In this document: piece after piece, positions 29,958 to 38,573 of the stretch
Layout of the letters: each line of letters begins with the position of its first letter
Numbering within the stretch: the stretch's first letter is position 1
NCBI RefSeq assembly: GCF_020042665.1
Contig: NZ_CP083376.1
Location: 3,198,001 to 3,262,000 of the forward strand
Source: Pseudoxanthomonas sp. X-1
Lineage (GTDB): Bacteria; Pseudomonadota; Gammaproteobacteria; Xanthomonadales; Xanthomonadaceae
Reading direction: 5' to 3'
Length of the DNA stretch: 64,000 nucleotides
Notes under the pieces: model-generated
Databases searched by the model: none
What the model saw: only the letters and a program-made list of their open reading frames with translations
What the model was told of the DNA's origin: nothing
Position numbers and translations under genes: made by a program

Positions 29958-30476
29958 CTAATCCCTGTAAATGGGCATAGAACAATCCGAGTACGTTACT
30001 TTGCACGACGCGCTGGACCCGTTTTTCTCGCGGCAATGCTTGATTCCCACTTCGCCGGCGAGCTCGATCGATTCGGCTGCCTGAATGTAATTAGAGGCGC
30101 CAAGGACATCGGGATCGATCACCGCCACGCATTGGTTGAAGTAGGTAAAGGAAACAACGCAGGAACGTCCCCCGCGCTCCGCACAAGCCTCAAGCGCCTG
30201 TTGCTCGGCGGCCCGCTTGGACAACGCGCCTTTTGACACGCCACCAATCAAGTTGGGGCTGTCAGCGATTGCGCCCCAGGTCTTATCCCAATGACCAACG
30301 ATCTTAACGATGGTTTTCCCCGAACCGGATCCGGATTGAGGAAGATCGGGCTGGCACAACACAGAGCCCGCCGCGACACCGCCGGGACAGCGCGTCTGAG
30401 CACCTGCACCAGACACCGCCAGGCCCAGCGCAGCGACTAGACCCAGCAACAAAGTCAGAAGACGCGAGCACACCAT
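29958..30476 (-). CDS. Secreted DUF4189 protein, copy 2 (divergent)
   Basis: A 172-residue protein whose start MVCSRLLTLLLG leads a signal peptide ending near GAGA. The DUF4189 core is clear (WGAIADSPN, CVVSFTYFNQCVAVID, ending SCKVTYSDCSMPIYRD). Eight cysteines remain after the signal peptide, in the same order as copies 1 and 3, but the CPPGYFPQ...GWQGC opening is replaced by CPGGVAAGSVLC. Its 3' end abuts the decayed virB6. The relic at 28434-28500 resembles this copy most. Role unknown. Confidence 0.82.
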   Translation of the reverse strand: MVCSRLLTLLLGLVAALGLAVSGAGAQTRCPGGVAAGSVLCQPDLPQSGSGSGKTIVKIVGHWDKTWGAIADSPNLIGGVSKGALSKRAAEQQALEACAERGGRSCVVSFTYFNQCVAVIDPDVLGASNYIQAAESIELAGEVGIKHCREKNGSSASCKVTYSDCSMPIYRD

Positions 30477-30558
30477 TGGCCCGCCCGGCATCTCCCAACC
30501 GGTTGGTGGCACCGAACGCACACCCTCGCTCGTTGTCGGCATAGCGATTATCCAAGCA

Positions 30559-30658
30559 CTAGCTGGATTCCAAAGCGCTGAGGATCACGCGCAGAATTGC
30601 GGTGGGAATGTCGCCGTCAACCGCGACCTGATAAGGCATCAAGCTCGAAAACGCATAA
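30559..30658 (-). pseudogene. Possible C-terminal relic of an unidentified gene
   Basis: In the 190-base gap between two DUF4189 genes, one minus-strand frame is open from just below the upstream gene to a TAG at 30559-30561. It reads as protein-like sequence (DYAFSSLMPYQVAVDGDIP, then ILRVILSALESS). There is no good start or ribosome site. I do not recognise it; it could be chance. Confidence 0.25.
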
Positions 30659-30668
30659 TCAAAAATCC

Positions 30669-31169
30669 TTAGTAAGGACGATAGACCGGCTCAGTGCATT
30701 CCGACACCACAACCGCGCACACCTGACCTGGATTCTTATCTTTACACCCGGCCATCGCCAACTCACTGGCATGTTTGATGCTTTCTGCAGCGACTCTGTT
30801 TTCAATTCCGCCGGTTGGGATTTGAGCAATCGCCAAGCATCGGTTGAAGTAGCTATAGGTACCTTCGCAGTCCTTGCCCCCCTTCTTCCTGCACTCCGCC
30901 ACCGCCGCTTCCATCGCCTCTTGCTCGGAGAAGAATCCGGTGACCGTTGCGCCGAGAGGAGGATTGGACGAGTTGGCGATCGCGCCCCAAGTCTTCTTCC
31001 AAAAACCGTCGGGAACTGCAATTTCAGCCTGGGCCGAGTTGATCGCCGGACCGGGCGCGCATCCCTGCCACCCGGCGCCTCCCTGCGGAAAATAGCCAGG
31101 AGGGCATCGACCCTCTGCGTAAACGGACTGAGCCGCCAGCAAAAGAAGGAACGAAAGAAACTGCTTCAT
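30669..31169 (-). CDS. Secreted DUF4189 protein, copy 1
   Basis: A 166-residue protein with signal peptide MKQFLSFLLLLAAQSVYA, then RCPPGYFPQGGAGWQGC and the DUF4189 core (WGAIANSS, CEGTYSYFNRCLAIAQ, ending CAVVVSECTEPVYRPY). The eight cysteines match those of copies 2 and 3. It starts 38 bases after virB6 ends and is probably the next gene of the transcript. An exported partner, protective or accessory protein of the T4SS is an inference from position only. Confidence 0.86.
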   Translation of the reverse strand: MKQFLSFLLLLAAQSVYAEGRCPPGYFPQGGAGWQGCAPGPAINSAQAEIAVPDGFWKKTWGAIANSSNPPLGATVTGFFSEQEAMEAAVAECRKKGGKDCEGTYSYFNRCLAIAQIPTGGIENRVAAESIKHASELAMAGCKDKNPGQVCAVVVSECTEPVYRPY

Positions 31170-31207
31170 AGACTTGAATCCTAGTACCCGTTCTCAACCG
31201 CGTGCTC

Positions 31208-32284
31208 TCACCTGCCTGCTAGACCCACTGACTCCGGCTTGGTCGCAGTTCCCGGCAGATACGACGTGCCAGGCCGATAGTTATCTGGAGTGGCGCCGCC
31301 CCTCGCAGGCGGCGGGAGGCCAGGGGTCTGGTGCATGCGCGCCTGATTCGAAGTAGCAGGATTGCTCGTCGCGGAGCCCGGCCCGATCTGCGAGTAGGAA
31401 GAGAACTGCCCCAGCATGCCGTTGAAGAAACTGGCCGCCATTGGGGGGCCGGTAATGATCAGCATCGTCAGGATGAGACCGAGCCCCCCCGTCTGGATGG
31501 CGATGGTTCTCATGCCATCCGAGTTGTCGGCAAGCGCGCTTCCTAGCCAGAACGACGCGGCGACCGCAAGCATCATCTCGGTGGCGATGATCAGGACGAC
31601 ATACAACACCGCCAGCGCGAACATCGTGCCGACGCCGTAGAAGAGCCACTTCTGGAACAGCCCCTTGGTCACATCGAACAGCAGGCACATGATGAAGAAG
31701 GGCCCGAAACCGATGAACATCGCCATCGCGAGCTTGTTCAACGTGATCATCGTGCCTCCGGCCAAAGCCGGACCGCCTGCACCGAAGGCGGCAGTCGCCT
31801 CGATCAGGATCTGATCGGAAGTCGCATCGCCATGCCCACTTCCATCACGCCCCTTCTCCACCGCGGCGATGGCGCCCAAGGCCGCCGTGGTGACAGCCAG
31901 GTTGGCGTCCATGATGTGATACATGCTGTCGATGTCGTCGTTGCTGCCAGTTACCGCACCGTACACAACCTTGCCCAGTCCATCGGTCAGGCTGGAATAG
32001 AGTGTCGTGGTATTCCCAGCCCAGCCGGTGGCGACACCGATGATCAGCATCGCGCGCAGGGAATCTCCCACCAGGCCCATCATCGACTCGCGCGATCTAC
32101 CGGAGACGACGCGCCAGCCCTGCCAGAAGATCCAGATGGTCAGGATGGACAAGGCGGTGACGCCCAGGATCTGTGCGAACTCACCGAGCACCCGACCCTG
32201 GAAATCATCGAGTCGCTCCCGCAAATAGGTCTGTATCCGTTCATAGAAATACAGATTGGCCAAGCCGGAAATATCAATTGGCAC
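31208..32284 (-). CDS. virB6: Type IV secretion inner-membrane channel protein VirB6
   Basis: A 358-residue polytopic inner-membrane protein with at least five or six hydrophobic segments, including LGVTALSILTIWIFW, AMAMFIGFGPFFIMCLLF and ALAVLYVVLIIATEMMLAV, the central TrbL/VirB6 signature. VirB6 lines the inner-membrane part of the T4SS channel. The tail is polar and Pro/Gly-rich. The start is GTG at 32284 (PIDISGLANLYF). It follows virB5 after 59 bases. A decayed copy lies about 1.3 kb downstream. Confidence 0.9.
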   Translation of the reverse strand: MPIDISGLANLYFYERIQTYLRERLDDFQGRVLGEFAQILGVTALSILTIWIFWQGWRVVSGRSRESMMGLVGDSLRAMLIIGVATGWAGNTTTLYSSLTDGLGKVVYGAVTGSNDDIDSMYHIMDANLAVTTAALGAIAAVEKGRDGSGHGDATSDQILIEATAAFGAGGPALAGGTMITLNKLAMAMFIGFGPFFIMCLLFDVTKGLFQKWLFYGVGTMFALAVLYVVLIIATEMMLAVAASFWLGSALADNSDGMRTIAIQTGGLGLILTMLIITGPPMAASFFNGMLGQFSSYSQIGPGSATSNPATSNQARMHQTPGLPPPARGGATPDNYRPGTSYLPGTATKPESVGLAGR

Positions 32285-32343
32285 CGCTTTCTCCTACGTG
32301 CCGCTGAAGCCAAGACGCGTTCCAGATTCGCCCTGGCAGAGCG

Positions 32344-33141
32344 TCAGAATGAACCGATCAAGTTGCCGACTGTGGGCGCAAGCTGCAGCGCAGCCTCCAG
32401 TATTGCCGCCGAAGCGAGCGCCCCCGCGGGATTGCTCTTATCTCCGTTCGACAGCTTCTTGGCGTAGTCCGCCAGGCGCGCGCGTTGCGCCGACAGGTAG
32501 CGATCGTAGCTCGCGATGGTTAGCTTGTAGTTCGACTCATCGATCTGGAGCTGGGCCTGAAGGGCCAGCAGACGATTGGTATTCGACTGGATCTGCCCCA
32601 TCTCATGCTCCCCGCCGGACTCGATGTTCTGACGCTCCTGCAGGATCGCCTTGAGCTCCTGCTGCCGGTCACGCATCAAGGACAGCATATCGATCATGTA
32701 ATTCTGCAGCCGTGACTCGCGCTCCACGATGTCCTTGCAAACGGGCTGTTGCAGCGACTGCTTGGGGTTGCTCGACTGCTCTGGGCAGCGGTCCGCGAGG
32801 ATCTTATTGAGGCTTTCCGAAGTGATCTTCGCAACCTCACGCTGGCCGGAGATGTCCTGCTGACCATTGCCGCCGCTGCTGTCATCGAACTGCAGCGTCA
32901 GGCTCTTATGCGTGTCCGGGTTGTAGGTCTCTCCGGTGACGTTGGACTGCTTGTAGATCTTGTCCAGGCGATTGTTGATGTCAGTCTGAAGATCGCTGAT
33001 CCCCTGATGGGTCTGCTCGTCCGTGACTTCCCATTGCGCGAACGCGGGCGCCCACGCCGCAAGCAGGAACGCAGCCAGCATCAATCTGGCCGTGATCGAG
33101 TTCGCGCCGAGATGAAGTATGCGATGAAATTGAGTTCTCAT
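32344..33141 (-). CDS. virB5: Type IV secretion pilus-tip protein VirB5
   Basis: A 265-residue exported protein: the N-terminal signal ends near APAFAQWEV, which is followed by long helices rich in Q, E and K (about residues 125-235), as expected for the coiled-coil-like VirB5/TraC fold. It is placed directly after virB4 (27-base gap) and before virB6, the usual position in xanthomonad loci. Sequence identity in this family is low, so the call rests on signal peptide, helical pattern and gene order. Confidence 0.8.
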   Translation of the reverse strand: MRTQFHRILHLGANSITARLMLAAFLLAAWAPAFAQWEVTDEQTHQGISDLQTDINNRLDKIYKQSNVTGETYNPDTHKSLTLQFDDSSGGNGQQDISGQREVAKITSESLNKILADRCPEQSSNPKQSLQQPVCKDIVERESRLQNYMIDMLSLMRDRQQELKAILQERQNIESGGEHEMGQIQSNTNRLLALQAQLQIDESNYKLTIASYDRYLSAQRARLADYAKKLSNGDKSNPAGALASAAILEAALQLAPTVGNLIGSF

Positions 33142-33168
33142 ATGATTCCTAACGTCTGGGCCGAAACG

Positions 33169-35637
33169 TCAGCGCCCTGCCGCAGCGCTGGTTTCCCGGC
33201 GGGGGGAGTTAAGGGATCTCGCCTTACCCGAACCCTTACGATCCTTGTAGAACTGCTCGAGCCACTCTTCTGGCGCAAGGTCGGCTGAAGGCTTCTCAAG
33301 CTCGATCGAACGCTGCGCCAGCACCTGATGCATGATCTCGATGTTGTCGGTGGAGGCCGAGATCACCGAGAGCGCGTCATCGAGGCCACGCAGATTCAGC
33401 TGGCACACCACCGAGCCGTGGCCCTGTTTTACCAAGAAGCAGCGCGAGCGCTCGTCGAGGCTGACGACGACCTGGTACTCGGCCTCGGTCAGCTTGAGAC
33501 CCTCGATGTAATCCTCCCGGCTCGCGTTCGGATTCGGCAGCAGGATCAGGGTGGCGGTCTGCTCGATCAGCGCCGCGGAGATGTCGCTGGCCAGCGCGTC
33601 CTCGGGGCTTTGCGTGGCGAAGATGCCCAGGCCATTCTGCTTTCGGATGGTCTTCTGCTTGTTCTTCGCGAACTCCTTCAGCCCGCCCTTTCCGTCCAGG
33701 ATCTTCCAGAACTCGTCCATGACATAGATCAGCGGACGACCGTCGATCAGTTCCTCCAGGCGGTGCAGGAGATAGTTGATGACCGGCGCGCGGACTTCCG
33801 GATTGTCGATGATGTCGGTGTAATCGAAGCCGATGATGTTGGCCTTCTGCAGGTCGATCGTGTCCACCGGATTGTCGAACACCCAGCCGAGCGAGTTGCC
33901 CGCCGTCCACTTGCGGATGCGCGCGTACAGGCCGTCGTCGCCCATGTTGGGCAGGCTCTTCTGGAAGTTGGTCATCGTCCGCAGGTGCAACGGCGTGTCC
34001 AGGATGTTCTCGACCGCCCGGAAGATGTCCTCCTCCTCGCGCGCGGTGTAGGCGATCTTGCCGGCCAGCACCTTGATCAGGTCGGCCAGGAACTGGACGT
34101 TGGCCTCGTTGCGCTCGCACTGGAACGGGTTGAACCCGGTCGGCTGGCCATTCTCCAGCGCCAGATAGTTGCCGCCACACGCACGCACGAAGATCTCCGC
34201 ACCGCGATCCTTGTCGAAGAAGAAGATCGTCGGCGACGGCGTGTACTTCTGCACCTGGCTCAGCAGGAAGTTGATCAGCGCCGTCTTGCCGGTACCCGAC
34301 TTGCCGATGACCATGGTGTTGGCGATGGCCTTCTCGCCGAACGAGTTTTCCGCCGGGTGCGTGGCATGGAAGTTGAAGTAGTAGGGCTGCCCGTTGGTGG
34401 TCTGCAGCGTGGTGATGCATTCGCCCCAGGGATTGTTGTCCTTCTTGCCGGTCGCGAAGTTGTGCAGCGGCGAGAGGCCCAGGAAATTCAGCGAACTGAT
34501 GTTGGCCGGCCGCGTCCGATACTTCCAGTTGGCCGGCAGCTGCGAATAGAACGAGGCGGTGACCGCCAGGTCTTCCTTGGCCGAGACGAAACCCGCATTG
34601 GACAGCTCGGCTCGCGCGGTGGCCACGTTCTGCTGCAGCTGCGTCTGGCTGTCGGCGTAGAGCGCCATCACGAAGTGATACTCGCCAAGCACGAAGTTGC
34701 CCGAGGACAGCTGGTCCATGGCGTGGTCGAGCTCGGCGATCTGGCTGACGGCCTTGTCGCCCGAGGAAATCATCATGCCCTTCGTACGGTCGAGCACCTT
34801 CAATGCGTCGTGCCGGCCCATCGGGCTGAAGGAGTGTGTGATGACGTACTCGAAGTCCAGGTACTTCAGGCCGTTGAGGATTCCCGGAAAGGTCCCGTCC
34901 GGATACTCCTTCACATTGAGGATCGCGCCGTAGTGCTTCTCGCCGTTGGGCGTGGCGATGATGTAATCGCCGGTCTTGGCCGAGAACAGGTGCTTGCTGA
35001 CGGGCAGATAGTCCTTGATCGACGCTCCCAGCACCGGAACCGGCTCGGTCAGGCGATTGAGGACGTAACCCAGGAACTCCAGCGTCTCGGAGAACACGAT
35101 GCCGTTGCGCGCCTCGTAGACACCCAGGCGATACGGCGAGTAATCCTTGAGCACCGCCTCGACGTTGCCGGCCAGTTCCAGGACCTTGGCCACGGCCTGC
35201 TCTTCCATCGTCCGCAGCCGTTCCAGATCACCGGTCTTTTCCACGAAGGCCTTGCCGGCGACGATCGGGCGATAGAGCAACGTCAGATACATCTCGTTGC
35301 GCATCACCTTCTGGCTGGACAGGCTCTCGAAGTAGTCGTCCGACAGTTGCTGGTTGAACTTCTGCGCGAAGGTGCTGCGCTGCTTGATGCTGCCACGGCG
35401 ACGCACGTCATGGACCCAGAACGCCACGTTCACGAAGTCCGGCGCGCGCAGGGTCTGCAACATCCGGTTGAACGTGTTGTGCCGATGCTCCAGCTCCCAT
35501 TCCTCGCGCCCGACGAACGGCAAGCCGCCCAGATGCCAGGTCAGCAGGTAGTCGCCGCCCGTGGTCTTGACCACGGACGGCGCGACATGGCTCGAGTAGG
35601 GAATGAACTCGCTGACGGGCGAATCGGGATTGAACAT
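33169..35637 (-). CDS. virB4: Type IV secretion ATPase VirB4
   Basis: An 822-residue cytoplasmic ATPase that powers assembly and transport; the length is normal. The N-terminal CagE/TrbE/VirB4 domain (IPYSSHVAPSVVKT onward) is followed by the nucleotide-binding domain with Walker A GKSGTGKTALI near residue 440 and Walker B LIYVMDEFWK near residue 640. The frame is uninterrupted. VirB11, VirB8 and VirB10, with which VirB4 normally works, are missing from the locus. It lies 63 bases after the truncated virB3. Confidence 0.95.
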   Translation of the reverse strand: MFNPDSPVSEFIPYSSHVAPSVVKTTGGDYLLTWHLGGLPFVGREEWELEHRHNTFNRMLQTLRAPDFVNVAFWVHDVRRRGSIKQRSTFAQKFNQQLSDDYFESLSSQKVMRNEMYLTLLYRPIVAGKAFVEKTGDLERLRTMEEQAVAKVLELAGNVEAVLKDYSPYRLGVYEARNGIVFSETLEFLGYVLNRLTEPVPVLGASIKDYLPVSKHLFSAKTGDYIIATPNGEKHYGAILNVKEYPDGTFPGILNGLKYLDFEYVITHSFSPMGRHDALKVLDRTKGMMISSGDKAVSQIAELDHAMDQLSSGNFVLGEYHFVMALYADSQTQLQQNVATARAELSNAGFVSAKEDLAVTASFYSQLPANWKYRTRPANISSLNFLGLSPLHNFATGKKDNNPWGECITTLQTTNGQPYYFNFHATHPAENSFGEKAIANTMVIGKSGTGKTALINFLLSQVQKYTPSPTIFFFDKDRGAEIFVRACGGNYLALENGQPTGFNPFQCERNEANVQFLADLIKVLAGKIAYTAREEEDIFRAVENILDTPLHLRTMTNFQKSLPNMGDDGLYARIRKWTAGNSLGWVFDNPVDTIDLQKANIIGFDYTDIIDNPEVRAPVINYLLHRLEELIDGRPLIYVMDEFWKILDGKGGLKEFAKNKQKTIRKQNGLGIFATQSPEDALASDISAALIEQTATLILLPNPNASREDYIEGLKLTEAEYQVVVSLDERSRCFLVKQGHGSVVCQLNLRGLDDALSVISASTDNIEIMHQVLAQRSIELEKPSADLAPEEWLEQFYKDRKGSGKARSLNSPRRETSAAAGR

Positions 35638-35700
35638 AGGACCTTCCTGGTTACTGCAACTGCCAGGCGCCGATCGGTGCCTGGCACAAACTTGAACTGC

Positions 35701-35961
35701 CTACTCTCGTTCGGCAGGCTTCTTTCGATAGGGGTTTGGCGAGAACACCCAAAGCCCATCGTTGTGCCGGATGTTCCGGGTCCGCATGCGGAACTGCAGA
35801 CGCAGCCCCATCAAGCGGAAAATCATCTCGTCGCGCTTGGCCATCTGTCGCATCACGAAGATCACCACAGGCAAGGCCAGCAGCCAGAGCAGGTTGCCGC
35901 TGTACATCGCGAAAAGCAGCGTGCCGCCTGCCCCGATGAAGAACGGGACTGCGCCTGTCAG
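35701..35961 (-). pseudogene. virB3: virB3 lacking its 5' end
   Basis: The 86 visible codons encode the VirB3 transmembrane hairpin (LTGAVPFFIGAGGTLLFAMY, LLWLLALPVVIFVMRQMAK) and the conserved RDEMIFRLMGLRLQFR. The usual N-terminal segment with its TRP motif, roughly 12-20 residues, is absent; in-frame upstream codons read through the virB7 spacer without a family match or start. The first ATG (35907) would remove half the hairpin. This is the downstream end of the deletion that begins after virB7. Confidence 0.75.
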
Positions 35962-36004
35962 GGGTTGATGATGCCGGCGCCCATCGACGCCGACGTGGGG
36001 AATC

Positions 36005-36463
36005 TCAAGGCTTGGAGGGCGCGGCAGACGCCGGCGCGATCGTTGGCGCAGGCGCGGGTGCGGCGGATGTCGAGGTCACTGTGATCCTGTTGCCCACCAC
36101 CGAGACCGCGATGCCGCGCGCGCCATACGCGCTGGTCAGCTGCGCCGCCGCGTCGCGGATATCGGTGGTATCGATCTGCGAGACCGGGCCGTACAGCGTG
36201 AAATCCGATCCGAAGCGGTAGTCCAGCTGCATGCCGCTGTCCTTGGCCCAGCGGGTGAGCATGGTCTTCAGGGTGCCGTCCATGGGCGAAGCCTGGAAGA
36301 TGTAGGTGCTCGACAGGGGGATCTCGATCGGCGTTTCGGAATAGTTGTTGATCGGCCGCCACTTGCCGCCGAAGTCGGGTGCCGGCGTGGTGCCGCACCC
36401 GGCGAGCACGACGCTCGACAGGGCAAGCATCGAGGAAAATTTGACGATGTTCCGCTGCAACAC
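36005..36463 (-). CDS. virB7: Xanthomonas-type VirB7 outer-membrane lipoprotein with N0-like domain
   Basis: A 152-residue lipoprotein. A GTG start at 36463 is chosen because AGGAG lies 5 bases upstream. The signal peptide ends in LSSVVLAGC, a lipobox. The mature part APDFGGKWRPINNYSETP resembles the X. citri VirB7 N-terminus that contacts VirB9, and residues about 55-115 form the extra N0/secretin-like domain typical of X-T4SS VirB7. A Pro/Ala/Ser tail follows. VirB9 and VirB10, its partners in the core complex, are not encoded next to it or elsewhere in the window. Confidence 0.87.
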   Translation of the reverse strand: MLQRNIVKFSSMLALSSVVLAGCGTTPAPDFGGKWRPINNYSETPIEIPLSSTYIFQASPMDGTLKTMLTRWAKDSGMQLDYRFGSDFTLYGPVSQIDTTDIRDAAAQLTSAYGARGIAVSVVGNRITVTSTSAAPAPAPTIAPASAAPSKP

Positions 36464-36858
36464 GGCAACTCCTGTAAGGGGATCCGGGCGATGCGCACGC
36501 GAACGACGCGCCATCGGCATGCCGGAATGACGATCTAACGTTGGGAATACCCGAAGAAGAAAAGGCGACGCGCCTGATCGATGCGATCAAAGTGTCCGCG
36601 TGGCTCGACCAGCCTGTTGATGTGGCCTTCGCGTGCCACGCAGCGCGCATCAAGCGCTGAAGAATCTCCTGACATCCTTTGTCCACCCCCTTGCTTACAA
36701 CGCCGTCGACGCCGAAACGCCACGGCCACTACCACCCGGAAGGACTCCGCTCCAGGTGCCCCATGTCATAAAGCTAACGTGCCCCTCTGGAGGCCGTCAA
36801 GCATTCAGCAGAGCGTCATCAACCCTTCACTCGATGTGCACGCCGCGTGTGTCATGGA
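36464..36858. other. virD4-virB7 spacer without a recognisable gene
   Basis: About 395 bases. Short overlapping frames exist on both strands but none has a family resemblance, a good ribosome site or a signal peptide. On the minus strand TTGACG at 36795-36800 could be the -35 of a virB7 promoter, but no convincing -10 follows. Confidence 0.5.
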
Positions 36859-38529
36859 TCAAATTGTGATGCGTTCCACATCAATTTTGTCCATCAGTCG
36901 TGATGTGAAGTAGCGGTCCTTGTAGTACTTGATCTTCTCGCACTTCACCGGGTGCGCGATGCCCTCGTACAGGAAAACCTCCTGGTCGAATCCCATCGCC
37001 TTGAGTTCCTGCGGCAGCATCAGCGCGCGCCGCTCCTCGGAAATGCTGCGGGTGACCTCGCGTCCGCGGGTGATGTTGCGGCGCTTGAAGGTGGTATAGC
37101 CCAGCATCTCCGAATAGTCGTTGGCGTCCTGCTGCTCGCGCGGCGCATAGATGATCTGCAACGCGTGATTGGTGATGATGGTGCGCGAGACATCCTTGCC
37201 GTAGGTCGCGTCCAGCTGCGCCATGGACTGGATGATCGGCAGCAGGCGAATGTTGTAACCCGCCATGTACGACACGGCCGAGGCGATGATGTCGACCTTG
37301 CCGATCGCGGTGAACTCATCCATCAACAGCAGGCACTGGTACTTGAGCTCGGGATTGCTCTGCGGCAGCTCGCGGGTGTTGAGGTTGATGATCTGGCTGA
37401 AGAACAGATTGACGATGAGCCGGCTCTCGGCCAGCTTGTTGGGCTGGATGCCGACGTAGATGCTCATCTTCTTCTTGCGCAGATCGGTGAGCAGGAAGTC
37501 GTCGCCGGAGGTCGCCGCGTCCAGCACGGGATTGATCCAGGCGTTCAGCGGCTCCTTCAGCGTGCCCATGATCGAGGCGAAGGTGTCGTCCGCCTGCGAG
37601 AGCAGATTGGAGAACGCCGAGCGCGCGTTGTCGCTGAGGAACTTGCGCGAGGCCAGCCCGCGCAGATAGGCCTTCAGATCGGTGCCGTCGCCCGAGGACA
37701 GGCGATAGATGCGCCCCAGCGTCGGCGCGCCCGAGGAGAACGGAAAGCCCGTGGCGATCTCGTCGTCGTGATTCTCGAACAGGAACAGCGCGAAGGCCAT
37801 GAACGCATTGCGCGCCTGGCTGACCCAGAACTTCTGCTCGTCGGCACCGTCCGGATACAGCATGGCCGCGATGCTCATCAGGTCCGATACGCGGAAGGCC
37901 GGATCGCTTGAGACGTAGGTCAGCGGATTCCAGCGATGGGTGCGACGGTCCTCGGCGAAGGGATTGAAGAGGTAGACCTCATGTCCTTGCGACTTGCGCC
38001 AGCCACTGGTCAGGTCGAAGTTCTCCTGCTTGATGTCCAGCACCACGACCGACTCGGCGTAATCGAGCAGGTTGGGAATCACGATGCCCACACCCTTGCC
38101 CGACCGCGTCGGCGCGGCCAGGATCACGAACTGCTGCCCAGGCAGGCGCACCAGCTTGCCGCCGAACCTGCCGACGATGATGCCGGTGTTCGAAGGCTGC
38201 AGCATCTTGTGCTTGTTCAGGTCGCCGGCGTTGGCGAAGCGCGCATCGCCGTGCAGCGACGGCTTCTTCTGCTTGAACAGCAGGGCCAGGATCAGGATGT
38301 AGACGATCAGCACGCCGCCGAAGCCGATCCAGCCGGCCGCCTTAATCTTGCCGGCATACGGCCCGTAGCGCGGATCACCCAGCGCCTGGACGTATTCGAT
38401 GTAGGTATTCCAGTGCAGCGGCGCATGCACCTTGAGCAGCGCCATGGTCACATAGCCGGACAGATACAGCCCTGCCACCGCGGCCAGCGCCGTCAGTGCG
38501 ACGGCGAATCCAAGTTTCCCCTTGCTCAA
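36859..38529 (-). CDS. virD4: Type IV coupling protein VirD4
   Basis: Hexameric inner-membrane ATPase that brings substrates to the T4SS; in Xanthomonas it binds effectors carrying XVIPCD domains. The 556-residue product has two N-terminal membrane segments (residues about 5-27 and 65-85), Walker A APTRSGKGVGIVIP and Walker B CLLLMDEF. A TTG start at 38529 is preferred because AAGGAGGAG lies just upstream; the frame extends to another TTG at 38577. The length agrees with X. citri VirD4. No effector with an XVIPCD tail is seen in the window. Confidence 0.93.
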   Translation of the reverse strand: MSKGKLGFAVALTALAAVAGLYLSGYVTMALLKVHAPLHWNTYIEYVQALGDPRYGPYAGKIKAAGWIGFGGVLIVYILILALLFKQKKPSLHGDARFANAGDLNKHKMLQPSNTGIIVGRFGGKLVRLPGQQFVILAAPTRSGKGVGIVIPNLLDYAESVVVLDIKQENFDLTSGWRKSQGHEVYLFNPFAEDRRTHRWNPLTYVSSDPAFRVSDLMSIAAMLYPDGADEQKFWVSQARNAFMAFALFLFENHDDEIATGFPFSSGAPTLGRIYRLSSGDGTDLKAYLRGLASRKFLSDNARSAFSNLLSQADDTFASIMGTLKEPLNAWINPVLDAATSGDDFLLTDLRKKKMSIYVGIQPNKLAESRLIVNLFFSQIINLNTRELPQSNPELKYQCLLLMDEFTAIGKVDIIASAVSYMAGYNIRLLPIIQSMAQLDATYGKDVSRTIITNHALQIIYAPREQQDANDYSEMLGYTTFKRRNITRGREVTRSISEERRALMLPQELKAMGFDQEVFLYEGIAHPVKCEKIKYYKDRYFTSRLMDKIDVERITI

Positions 38530-38573
38530 GCACTCCTCCTTGAAGCCGGCGCGAGCGCGCGCGGCGCGAATGG

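Noticed and set aside
35701..35907. virB3 as an intact 68-residue gene starting at ATG 35907
   Set aside because: The conserved first half of the membrane hairpin lies upstream in the same frame, so the ATG is internal; the gene is truncated, not short.
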